64,000 nt of DNA from assembly GCA_916048095.2 (NCBI GenBank), contig OU696581.1, forward strand, positions 5,676,141 through 5,740,140, given 5' to 3'. Positions 9,677-18,390 of this stretch are shown one piece after another (position 1 is the stretch's first letter; each line of letters starts with the position of its first letter). Source of the stretch: Sacculina carcini (lineage: Eukaryota > Arthropoda > Thecostraca > Sacculinidae). The notes under the pieces are model-generated. The model was not told the DNA's origin. It did not search any database and saw nothing but the letters and a program-made list of their open reading frames with translations. The translations under genes and the position numbers were made by a program.

Positions 9677-11293
9677 TTAGTTTGTTAGTACCACATTCGT
9701 CCCAGGAGAGCTGCCAGCGAGAACGGATAAAACGATATATAATAGGATAAAAGTCCGAATACGGAATGGGAAAGTTAAAATAAAATGAATAAAAAAACAA
9801 AAAAACAATGAAAACGAAGATGAGCGAATAAAAACCAGGGCCAGCAGGATAGCGTGAAGTTCAGCCGTGTAAGTGGAGGCGCTCGGTGGCAGCGTGCTCG
9901 AGCGGCACGTACCTCCACCTACAAACGCACAATCCACACCACTGGCCGACTTAGATACATCAGTGTACACGGCAGTATACCGTCCGTAAGAATGAATTCG
10001 CTCCAGTGTGTTTGAGCGAAGCATACTGGACACTGTATGATGTTTCGGCAGAGCTGCTAGCGAGACGTCAACCTCGGGTGTGACCAATTCCCACGGTGAC
10101 TCCGCCGTGTATTCTTGTCTGAGGACGTCGTTGGCACCCATCCCGCATGACTCCAGCAGTGCCTTCATTTTGCTGCAAAACAACACAGAACACTGATGTT
10201 CTGGAAGGTGCTGCTGCTCAGGCACATGCTGGGAAAATACCACGTCATACGCGGGGTTTTCATGGGTGCTTGCCAGCATGCAAGAATAACGCATGCCCAG
10301 CTTTTGACGACGGAGCGCCAGCGGAGCCTCATCAGCCTCAACAAGGAGGCTGACGATTGGCGACGTGCGAAACGCGCCGGTGGCAATGCGTATCCCTGCG
10401 TGGTGTACGACATTCAAACGGCTTTTTGCTGACTCCGAAGCCAGATCATATACGATGCTTGCGTAATCGAGACTCGACCTGACTAACGAGCGGTACAGAA
10501 GAAGGGACTGTCGATCTGCTCCATACCGCATGCGGGAAACAGTCTTCAGCACATTCAGTGCCTTTAGACATGTGGTTCTCAGCTGTGAAATATGGTCGGT
10601 GTAGGTCAAGCGCGAGTCCAACGTGACCCCTAAAAACCGAACCGTGCGTTGGAATGAGACAGCACTGCCGTACAATTCCACTTCCATGTCAGGACAGGCA
10701 CCTCGACGGCGGCAGAAGTGTACACCGACCGTTTTGGACGTCGATAAGCGGAAGCCGTTACGCGTTCCCCAAGTCTCTATTTTATTCACCGCCAGCTGCA
10801 GTTGACGCTGGACAGCAACAGTGCTGCGGGAAGAACACCATACGGTGAAGTCGTCCACAAATAGAGACCGTCCAATACGACAGAACAGAACACCTCTGGC
10901 GTAGTTCAATGTCGAGTGCGCACACACCGAGATGGGGGTGCTCACCCAACGCTTGTTTTCGCCCGTACCCATGCGATAACGGAAATTGGTTGCCTTTATC
11001 GCGCGGGCTGCTGCCGTTTCAGTGCCGTATTTCACCATCAACGAACCATCTCTCTACCGGCTGGCTTCGAGAGGCACGTCTCCGATGTTCCTGAACCCAT
11101 CCAGACGACGGAACGGGTTCAACGATGACAGCTTCGTCTTCTCATCGGTGCTGGCAAACACCAACACCATCGGAGTGGGAACAAAACGAGTGTCGTCCTG
11201 GTCGTGTCTCAATGTACGACCACCTTTCGGCGGCCATGGCCGATCGCCCGATGGACGACCAGCAGTTGGGGTGTTTGAAGGTTTTGACGCCAT
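9677..11293 (-). pseudogene. LINE J1 ORF1-ORF2 fusion frame (Gag-like + RT + RNase H)
   Basis: ORF1 starts at MASKPSNTP (11,293) and is in one frame with a single TAG at 11,054-11,056, then continues MVKYGTETAAARAIKATNF and AHSTLNYARGVLFC. The last segment is the region before the CCHC fingers in Jockey/I-type ORF1. At about 10,877 a deletion joins it in frame to the RT palm, IGRSLFVDDFTVWCSS (FVDD box), followed by RT thumb and an RNase H start (TAVYTDVSK, TAELHAILLAL). The fingers part of the RT, the endonuclease and the ORF1 zinc knuckles are lost. J2 retains the RT sequence across the junction. Confidence 0.82.
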
Positions 11294-12073
11294 GAATTGT
11301 TTGTTTGTCTCTGCGCACACGACCACCCACCTCTTCACGGGGCCCTACTGGGGGAACCAGCATGGGCAAGGGCATACAGCAGAGCCAGCATGGGATGCCA
11401 CGCCAGTGGTGGTGCGCGCTGTACGGGCACCGAACACCCCTGAGCTCGCTGCGAGCTCCGCCCGGTACGAGTCCGCGGGAGCTACAGCAACGGGCCCTGA
11501 CAAGTGACCCCCACCGGTCCATCTGGACCCAGCAACTGCAGCCCCACTGCAAACGGCGGACACTGCACCGGGCGGGACCCCCCTCGAGCACCAGGCACCT
11601 CACCCTGGACCCTCTTGAGCCCTATCCGGCCACCCGTGCCGGCGTCGGACCATTCTCTCCACTGTCGAGGAGCCAAACAGCGGCCCCATCGGGGTTCGAC
11701 GCCCAGGCCAAAGACGAGTGTTGCGTCACGCCACCACTATACCCCGGGCGACGTGACACTCAGCGGCCAGGATCCTGTTTGCCGATCCGACGGGGGAGGG
11801 TTTCCAGATGGCCGTTGGCTGCTAGACAGCTGATACGCCCTTTGACAGGTCTTGTTTTTCTTCCTGCTGGGTGTCTGGCCACCCTCCTCACTGGCATAGG
11901 CCAGTGGGGGGGCCGGATTAGTCGCCGACATTCCGACCATGCAGCTGGTTGTACCGGGTTACATGTTACCAGTAGCAGGCCGAAACCTGACCAGACATGT
12001 CTGCCTTTAGTCGCCTTTTACGACACGCGGCAGATACGGCGGCATAATTCTAACCCCCCTACCTCAGGGGGGT
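11294..12073 (-). other. LINE J1 5' UTR/promoter region
   Basis: A GC-rich 780-bp leader, far richer in G+C than its surroundings. Plus-strand ORFs across it (up to 256 codons) are antisense. Near its 5' end is a block (about 12,020-12,060) reading GCCGCCGTATCTGCCGCGTG on the minus strand, then TCGTAAAAGGCGA. The same block occurs at 61.5 kb, so it is likely a conserved element at LINE 5' ends, where an internal promoter is expected. Confidence 0.6.
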
Positions 12074-12089
12074 GAACAAATTATTTGAT

Positions 12090-12994
12090 AATCGCCGCGA
12101 ATGACCAGGTGACCACAAATATATCCCTCATTTTAAAGAACGAACGTATAACAGAATCAACAGCTAATCCCATGTGAGGGCAAAGCCAGTGCCAGCCAGC
12201 CAGCCCACGCATTAGCCTATTTTAGCACCGACAGCTGTGAATCGTCGCGCGATGTGAAACGAAGAGTCTCACGCAACAGTGCGGGATGCTCCTACATCAG
12301 CATATGCGTCTCATTTTGCACGTCACCTTGTGCGACCGTCAGGCGAGAAAGTGCATCGGCAACCTCGATCATATCGCCCAGGACGTACTCAATGTGATAT
12401 GAGCAGGGAATAAGCCTCGCCTGCTATCTGGCTGCCCTTGCTCCGGTACGCCCACTGAGCTTATCTGACAGAATCGTCCTCAATGCAGGATGGCGTGTGC
12501 GCAATACATACCTGCATCTCCAAAGAAACAATCGCCACTTTTATATGGTGTTGATGACAGCTAGCGCCTCTCGTTCAATGATGTCTCGTTGTGTCCTCTC
12601 GTTTTTCAACTACCTGCTCTCAGCAACTGAAAACCTACTCCAGAAGGCAGTCACCTTTTCCCCTCCCGCCGCGGAAAGCTGAAAGAACAGCTCCGGCTCC
12701 AGACTCACTTGCGTCCGTCGTCACGATTGTGCGCAAGTTGAGTTAGAACCGATGCAGCGGTGTGGCTTCAACTATCCTCTGTTGCAACGATCGAAACTTA
12801 TTTGTGTGTGTTGTTGTCCACCGGAGCCTTGCGTCTTCGCGTAGCAAAGCTACCAGCTTGCTTGTCTGGTTGGCAAAATTATCCACGAATTTACTGAGCC
12901 AGCTGAACAGTTCCAAAAAACTACGCGGCTTTTTAGCCGAGGACGGCAGTGGAGCGTTCCGGACAACCGCTAGGTGGACCGTACCGGAAACCAC
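12090..12994 (-). pseudogene. Gypsy A: RT end and RNase H, decayed
   Basis: The minus frame encodes the RT connection (FLELFSWLSKFVDNFANQTS, RWTTTHTNKFRSLQQRI), then RNase H remnants TDASESGAGAVL, EREALAVIN and IEYVLGDMIEVADALSRL in shifting frames. It continues into the integrase half at 9,140 once LINE J1 is discounted. The RT catalytic region is absent because the sequence starts after it at about 13,000. Confidence 0.72.
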
Positions 12995-13164
12995 AGAATT
13001 CCACGGTTTTCTTCGCTATATTTGACTTTTGCAAATTCAGCGTAAATTTATCATTTGGCGATCGCTTGATGACAGTTTGTCGACGATTATCATGTTATTG
13101 TTGCGTATAGCCTGGTATCACTACATTATCAGCTCTGAATTCTGGTACTGGTATTCTGAAAGCA

Positions 13165-13620
13165 GATATGAATTCTGGTATTTGTCTCATTTCTTCTTCT
13201 TGAGAGGCTGCAGAAAGATCCTCGTTTATAGAAATTCCGGTTTATTTCAGTTTTATTGCGTTTCTGAGAATATTCTTTCTATCACTGAGCTTGTTCATAC
13301 GAACTATGATGATTCTTGGTTTGTTGCGAGACTTGTTTTGGTCACCCGCACGTATTGCATGCTCAATGGATGGTTCGCGCAAATTAAGTTTGTTTACGAA
13401 TAGAAACTTGGTAACTTCTTCGGTGTTCTCCCAGCTTCCGTTGGGACGCTCTTCCGCTAGCCCTGTGATACGCAAATTTCTCGCCGACTAGTCTACCTCG
13501 ATTCTCAGCTTGCTTTCGCATGCTTCAATTTTTTGGCTTTATCCTTGTCGATTTCGGGCATTTCATTCACCATCTCCTTGAGGTATTTACCTCATCGTGA
13601 GTGTATTCTAGGCTCTTTTC
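13165..13620 (-). pseudogene. LINE ORF1p-like C-terminal half (L1/Transposase_22 type)
   Basis: The minus strand encodes RITGLAEERPNGSWENTEEV, IEHAIRAGDQNKSRNKPRII and IVRMNKLSDRKNILRNA, the RRM-like core of L1-type ORF1 proteins that bind RNA. After a frameshift at 13,242 it continues with INEDLSAASQEEEMRQIP, the C-terminal domain signature. Upstream it runs into the Tc1/mariner insertion. The N-terminal half lies at 18,011-18,134. Stops are present. Confidence 0.75.
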
Positions 13621-13622
13621 TA

Positions 13623-14095
13623 TACCATTTGCAATTTTATTTGAGAAAAGTGAAAATTGATTTGAGAAAAGTGAAATTAGATTTGAGAAAAGTGAAATTA
13701 GATTTGAGAAAAGTGAAATTAGATTTGAGAAAAGTGAAATTAGAATTGAGAAAAGTGAAAATAGAATTGATCCATGTTATTTCACAAATTATGAGTATTC
13801 ATTCGAAATGTTTAGAAGTTTTACATAAAATAAGTGATATATTAATTATTTAAGCTATAAGGTCACTATTGTGCTCTCCAGTGCATTTAAATATGTATAA
13901 CAAATTATTTAATTATATTCAATTCAATTACAATACAGATATGTACTACTTAATATGTACTATACAATTATGTGCAATGATATGTACTATGTACTACAAT
14001 TTTTTCAATACATATATGTGCCGTAAATGTGCTTACTTTATGAGGAATTCTATCAGCCAATATATCACTGTCAGCGATTTTGCATAGAGCCACTG
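13623..14095 (+). repeat. Left TIR of the Tc1/mariner element
   Basis: The arm matches the reverse complement of the right arm: terminal TACCATTTGC, a 21-bp minisatellite, then GCATTTAAATATGTATAAC, ATGTACTACTTA, and finally CAGCGATTTTGCATAGAGCC next to the transposase region. It provides the empty-site sequence for the LINE inserted in the right arm. Confidence 0.85.
13641..13770. repeat. 21-bp minisatellite inside the TIR
   Basis: Six units of TTGAGAAAAGTGAAATTAGAT lie in tandem. In one frame they read as LRKVKLD heptads, a fake coiled coil. The same unit occurs in two blocks (about 17,720-17,820 and 17,905-18,000) in the right TIR, so the arms have diverged in copy number. Confidence 0.9.
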
Positions 14096-14143
14096 TTCTC
14101 GGAGAGCACTCGCAAGCAAAGCGTGCACACACGTGTACACATA

Positions 14144-14224
<81 letters not shown>

Positions 14225-14711
14225 CTACAGAAACAACAATTTCAGAGACGGTACAATCCGTCTTATGGCAAGTGTTGAGGCATCACGTGCGAATAGCGCT
14301 TGTCGTTGCTAGCCATCTGTACTATGTTTAATATTGTACAGCATATTTTTGTGTATGGTGTCTATTTGTGTGAACGAGGTAGTGTGGGTGTATGTATGTT
14401 GTATGCACGTGTTATGAGCGAGCGCAGCATTTCCAAGGAGTTAACTGTCGCTGGTTTGGGGATGCAGGGGGTGGGGCAGTGCGCGCCATAGGGCAGTTGT
14501 TTGCGCACAACGTTCGTGCGTGTTTGTTAGTGAAGGTGTTTTAGTGGGCCATGCTGCGTTGTGATTGTGTTGAGTGATGATTTCTTGCTTTTTCGCTTGA
14601 ATTTAAGTACACGCGTTGTTTGACTTCAAATTGCATTGAAACGTCACACCAGCTGATGAACGGAAATTAATCAAGGGAACAAGCATACACAAACAATACA
14701 AAATTAATGAG
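14096..14711. other. Transposon internal non-coding region with (CA)n
   Basis: The region between the left TIR and the transposase stop holds a 76-bp (CA)n microsatellite (about 14,147-14,222) and otherwise unremarkable sequence. CVCVCV and THTHTH ORFs here are repeat artefacts. Confidence 0.7.
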
Positions 14712-15711
14712 TCAAGAAATCTCGACGAGGTCTTCTCCGCGGATCGCTGCAGCGTAGTAACTCTCGACCCGATTGTCGTAGCTCTGCAGGTGCGTCGTAT
14801 CCATGTGGCTGATTGCCTCGAGAGCGACCGTCTCCAGCAGTTGCATCCGCTGCTCGGTAATGGACGGGCCGGCGTTGTCTCGAGTCATGGCCAACACGTC
14901 GGGCATTTTCTCTCTTAAACTCCTTTTCAAGTGGCTCTTTATTGAGCTCCATAAAAGCTCGATAGGACTGAGCAGGTACGAGTAGGGGGCCATTCTGAGC
15001 AGCTGAATGCCTGCTGCTCCTCAAACACTGCCTCCAGTCGACTGTGTGCTGGGGCATTGTCAATAATTACCGTGGGGCGATCGATTCCAGCTTGGTGACA
15101 CTGCTCCACCAGACACTGAAAGCATTCAGCACAGCTCTCCTTGTTGAACGAGCCCCGCCTGGTGGACATGAGGACGAGTCTTGTTGTCATGGCGCCAATT
15201 ATGTGCAGATTGGCGCCTTTGCTGGCCGGGAGAACCACAACAGCTCTCGTCCCCACTTTTGACCGTCCTTGGCTGCGCTTGCAGAACAAATTAAAGTTCG
15301 TCTCATCCACCCACACTGGCGTGCGACCATCGTACTGAATACGGAAGAGTTCCTCCATGTGTTCGGCCCTTTTTCGCTTATTGTCGGCGTTTTTCATGCG
15401 GTCATTAGTCGGTCGCAAGACTTTCAGCGAGAACAACTTCCCGTCAAGCCAGTTCCTGATTGTGTTCAGGCACACCTGACATCCGTGCTGCGAGTGGATG
15501 ATGAGCTGCAGGTCTGTCAAAGGGAGTGATGACGTTTTTTCAACCGCTGATATTATTGTGTCAATCATGTGTGTCGTTTTTTCACGTGATTGCCTCCCCG
15601 GTATTTTGGCCAATCCTCGTTGGATTTCAGCCAGTGAAAGACCGTTTTTATTTTAACACCGAGTGTTTTAGCTACATTCTTCCAATCCCTTTCGTTTCTA
15701 TACGCATCCAT
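14712..15711 (-). pseudogene. Tc1/mariner transposase (DDE type), two frameshifts
   Basis: The frame starts at MDAYRNERDWKNVAKTLGVK (15,711), a helix-turn-helix, right after the TIR edge. A frameshift near 15,600 leads to the catalytic part: WLDGKLFSLKVLRP, VWVDETNFNLFCKR (first Asp) and TVIIDNAPAHSRLEAVFEE (second Asp). A second frameshift near 14,990 leads to YLLSPIELLWSSIK, where Glu is about 34 residues after the second Asp, as in DD34E Tc1 elements. All three catalytic acids are present but the gene is broken. It would catalyse excision and insertion at TA. Confidence 0.82.
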
Positions 15712-15724
15712 GCAAGGCTCTATG

Positions 15725-15873
15725 CAAGCTCCAGGCTCTATGCAAAATCGCTGACACTTATATATTGGCTGATATACCTCATAAAGTGAGCACATGTACG
15801 GTACATATGTGCATTGTTATTGTAGTACATATCATAGTACATACTTGTATAGTACATAGTAAGTAGTACATAT
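15725..15873 (-). repeat. Right TIR, inner part
   Basis: The segment from CTCTATGCAAAATCGCTG to AGTAGTACATAT is the reverse complement of about 13,935-14,095. It is interrupted at 15,873 by the tail of the inserted LINE and resumes at 17,521. Confidence 0.85.
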
Positions 15874-17520
15874 ATTGTATTGTATTGTATTGTATTGTAT
15901 TTCAAAACGACACAGTAAACATATATTAACACCAAACAACATATTTTCATGTGTCGGGGGAAGCCATAAAGGCTTATATCCCTTGAAAAAAGCAAGAACA
16001 AATAAAATAAAAGAATAAAATGAAAAAACATATATATACAGTTTAGTTCAGTTGGAAATGTACAGTGGCAAGTAATAGACGCGTTGCTTGCTGTACCTTA
16101 AATTTACAGTTCAGCAAGAGCTCATTTTCATAATGAGATCATAAGAAGATCGGCAATCTCCACCAGGCAATTGAGTCAACATTGGGCTTTGATATTTACA
16201 TATATTTTAAGAGAATGGTGTTGAAAAGGCATGTTGTGAATTTTTTCATAGACGTCATGTCACTCAGAATTATTTCTTTGTTCTTCACCAATTCATTCCA
16301 CAGCTTCACACCGTTTATGGTCAAAGCTTGATTTCTGGCGTATGTTCTTCTGTGTTGAACTAGGAACAGGTCGGGACGACGAGGATTTGTTTCAAAACAA
16401 ATCTGTAGATTTTTGTGCAATTTTTTATAAAAAACTTTGTACATTAATTTACATGTTTTGAAGTGTATAAGACCTGAAATATTCAATATTTTTCCTCTGG
16501 TGAAAAGTGGTTTGGATGGTGTGTTTCGTGGTAAATTGTATATGATTCTAAATATTAGTTTTTGCAAGACCTCTAATCTGTTCATGTATGATTTGCATGT
16601 GTGGCCCCATATTTCTCAAGCATATCCAAGATAGGGTTTAACCAGGGCATTGTAAAGCATTAAACTTTCTTCTCTTTGAAGTAAATGTCTCGCTTTACCA
16701 AGAATGAATGCAGCTTTTGATACTTTTCTTGCTGTGCAATTGATGTGATCTTTCCAGCATATCTTGCTATCGAGTGTCACGCCAAGAAAATGTATTGTTT
16801 CGACTCTGGATATGCTGGTATTATTGATAATAATTTCGCCGTCCGGATCAACATTGAGTCTTGGAGACGAGAACAAGACAAATTTGGTTTTTTCGGTGTT
16901 TAACGACAGTTTGTTTTGTATAAGCCAGTCATTTAGAGCCCTTAATTCACTATTTGCAGTTTCGAAGGCTTCTTTCACCGTAACGCCAGAGCAAACTAGG
17001 TTGGTATCGTCGGCAAACACTACTAGCTTACCGGAGGTAACTGCTTCAAAGATGTCGTTTACATATAGAAGAAGCAACGTTGGCCCCAGAATAGATCCTT
17101 GCGGTACTCCGTATTTTACTGTTTCTTTTTCGGAATATGCGTTGTTTAATGAGACTATTTGGGATCTATCGCACAGGTAATCTCTGAAAAGTGAGAGTGA
17201 AATGCATCTAATGCCGTACATAGTTAATTTATTCAGCAGGATAGTATGGTCTAAAGTATCGAAGGCCTTTTTAAGGTCGATGAAAACACCAATGGAACAC
17301 AATTTTCTGTCAACTTGCTTGGAGATCTCCTCGGTCAAGTCTAGAATGGCGTGTGACGTATTTTTACCTGGGCGAAAACCGTATTGATTTTGATCTATAA
17401 GATTATGTTTATATATGTACTCATTGATTCTGATGTGAATTAATTTTTCTAATACTTTGGAGAACTGGGGTAGCAGTGAAATTGGCCTGTAATTTGCACA
17501 CACATTTGTATCTCCATTTA
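15874..17520 (-). mobile_element. 5'-truncated LINE (CR1/L2-like) inside the right TIR
   Basis: The element begins within the RT domain at 17,520 and ends in an (AATAC)n tail at about 15,874-15,900 on the minus strand. Its 3' UTR contains AGCCATAAAGGCTTATAT. The intact left TIR gives the empty site (ACAGATATGTACTACTT), so both edges are resolved within a few bases. The target duplication is at most 3-4 bp (TAT). Confidence 0.83.
16196..17520 (-). pseudogene. LINE reverse transcriptase, C-terminal two thirds
   Basis: RT motifs are in order: ANYRPISLLPQFSKVLEKL, QYGFRPGKNTSHAI, FIDLKKAFDTLDH (motif A), YGVPQGSILGPTLLLLYVND, VVFADDTNLVC (FADD catalytic box), FLGVTLDSKI, and thumb LVKPYLGYA. A TGA follows at 16,616-16,618, then the same frame continues IWGHTCKSYMNRLEVLQK to the true stop at 16,196. 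It has only one in-frame stop, so the copy is fairly young. The endonuclease is missing through 5' truncation. Confidence 0.85.
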
Positions 17521-18008
17521 TATCTGTATTGTAATTGAATTGAATACAATTAAATAATTTGTTATACATATATAAATGCACTGGATATCACTATAGTGGC
17601 ATTACAGCTGAAATAATTCCTATATTACTAAATTTTATTTAAGACTTCTAATGAAGTTATCAGATTTATATATTAAACATTTCAAATGAATACTCATAAT
17701 TTTTGAAATAACATGGATCAAATCTAATTTCACTTTTCTCAATTATATTTTCACTTTTCTCAAATCTAATTTCACTTTTCTCAAATCTAATTTCACTTTT
17801 CTCAAATCAAATTTCACTTTACATGTTACAAGATTCTCAGTTTATTATTTTTTAAACAAATATTTGAAATAAATTTGCATTTTCGGGTTATAAGGATAAC
17901 TTTAATGTGTGAAATAACATGGATCAAATCTAATTTCACTTTTCTCAAATCTATTTTCACTTTTCTCAATTCTATTTTCACTTTTCTCAAATCAAATTGC
18001 AAATGGTA
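17521..18008 (-). repeat. Right TIR, outer part
   Basis: This is the reverse complement of the outer left TIR, from TATCTGTATTGTAATTGAAT to AAATTGCAAATGGTA. It is longer than the left arm because it has a second minisatellite block and an extra GATCCATGTTATTTC segment, which implies an internal duplication. Confidence 0.82.
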
Positions 18009-18010
18009 TA

Positions 18011-18134
18011 GATCCCGGATGGTAGCCTCAAACTTGCTGATGCGCGCATTTTGTTGTTCGGCAACCATTTCCAGCGCAGATTTGAACGCCTTTTCTTAAG
18101 TTTCTAGCAGAAGCTTAACAGCTCGTTCGTCCAT
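18011..18134 (-). pseudogene. LINE ORF1p-like N-terminal piece
   Basis: The piece starts with ATG at 18,134 (MDERAVKLLLET), has one in-frame TAA, then KAFKSALEMVAEQQNARI and SKFEATIRDL, a coiled-coil start. The Tc1/mariner element follows. With one TA kept, the coiled coil continues in frame into sequence at 13,620. Together with 13,165-13,620 it makes one ORF1 relic. Confidence 0.72.
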
Positions 18135-18279
18135 GTTCACAGGCAAATCAAGATCAAACAATTCACACAACACAGGATTATACACAACCTTTCACGACCG
18201 CAATCACACATCCAGTGTATGTGTGTGCGTGTGTGCGTCCGTATATATATGTGTGTGTATGCGTGTGTGATGGAGGCAC

Positions 18280-18390
18280 CTTGCGGCGTGACACAGAGAA
18301 CCTGACACGACACCGCCCACAAGCGTCCACGTCTTCCTCGTGCTGCCAGCGAACCTCTGTCTCGGATTGTCGTATCGCTTCCAACTCCAC
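18280..18390 (-). CDS. RABEP1-like: Rabaptin exon: VELEAIRQ...RRK, FYVE start
   Basis: A 111-bp, 37-codon exon, phase 0 at both ends, with acceptor GACAAG| and donor |GTGCCT. It begins VELEAIRQSETEVRW (rabaptin VQLERIRQ) and continues HEEDVDACGRCRVRF then SVSRRK. The W-x5-D-x2-C-x2-C-x9-RRK spacing is the opening of a FYVE zinc finger. The next exon (the RHC part) is not seen before the LINE relic at 18,134. Confidence 0.8.

Larger units (their letters stand above)
9157..12073 (-). mobile_element. LINE J1 (I/Jockey group), 5'-complete, internally deleted
   Basis: A minus-strand non-LTR retrotransposon inserted in Gypsy A. It is bounded by the 16-bp duplication GAACAAATTATTTGAT at 9,141-9,156 and 12,074-12,089. 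It has a GC-rich 5' UTR (12,073-11,294), ORF1, a truncated ORF2 with RT, RNase H and a C-terminal CCHC, a 3' UTR and an (AATC)n tail at about 9,157-9,172. Comparison with J2 (62.2-64 kb) shows two internal deletions: one from ORF1 into the RT, one inside RNase H. It cannot move on its own. Confidence 0.88.
13623..18008 (-). mobile_element. Tc1/mariner-superfamily transposon with ~475-bp TIRs
   Basis: Both ends read TACCATTTGCAATTT inward and are flanked by TA (13,621-13,622 and 18,009-18,010). With one TA retained, the interrupted ORF1 frame of the host LINE runs through, which confirms the boundaries. The left TIR is 13,623-14,095. The right TIR is 15,725-15,873 plus 17,521-18,008, split by a LINE. 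Without that LINE the element is about 2.7 kb. The single transposase gene is on the minus strand and is frameshifted. Confidence 0.85.

Noticed and set aside
11305..12075. 256-codon plus-strand ORF
   Set aside because: It is antisense to the GC-rich 5' UTR of LINE J1. Low stop density there follows from base composition, and no recognisable domain is present.
13641..13770. Regular 21-bp repeats resembling a CRISPR array
   Set aside because: There are no unique spacers; the units are directly adjacent, and the context is a transposon TIR in a eukaryotic genome.
13533..13853. ORF encoding LRKVKLD heptads, like a coiled-coil protein
   Set aside because: The heptads are the 21-bp TIR minisatellite read in frame. 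The inverted copy does the same on the other strand.
14027..14331. ORFs of HTHTHT or CVCVCV repeats (also near 18.3, 26.5, 49.0 and 53.1 kb)
   Set aside because: These are translations of (CA)n microsatellites on either strand.
16764..17180. 138-codon plus-strand ORF
   Set aside because: Antisense shadow of the LINE RT on the minus strand, which has clear motifs.
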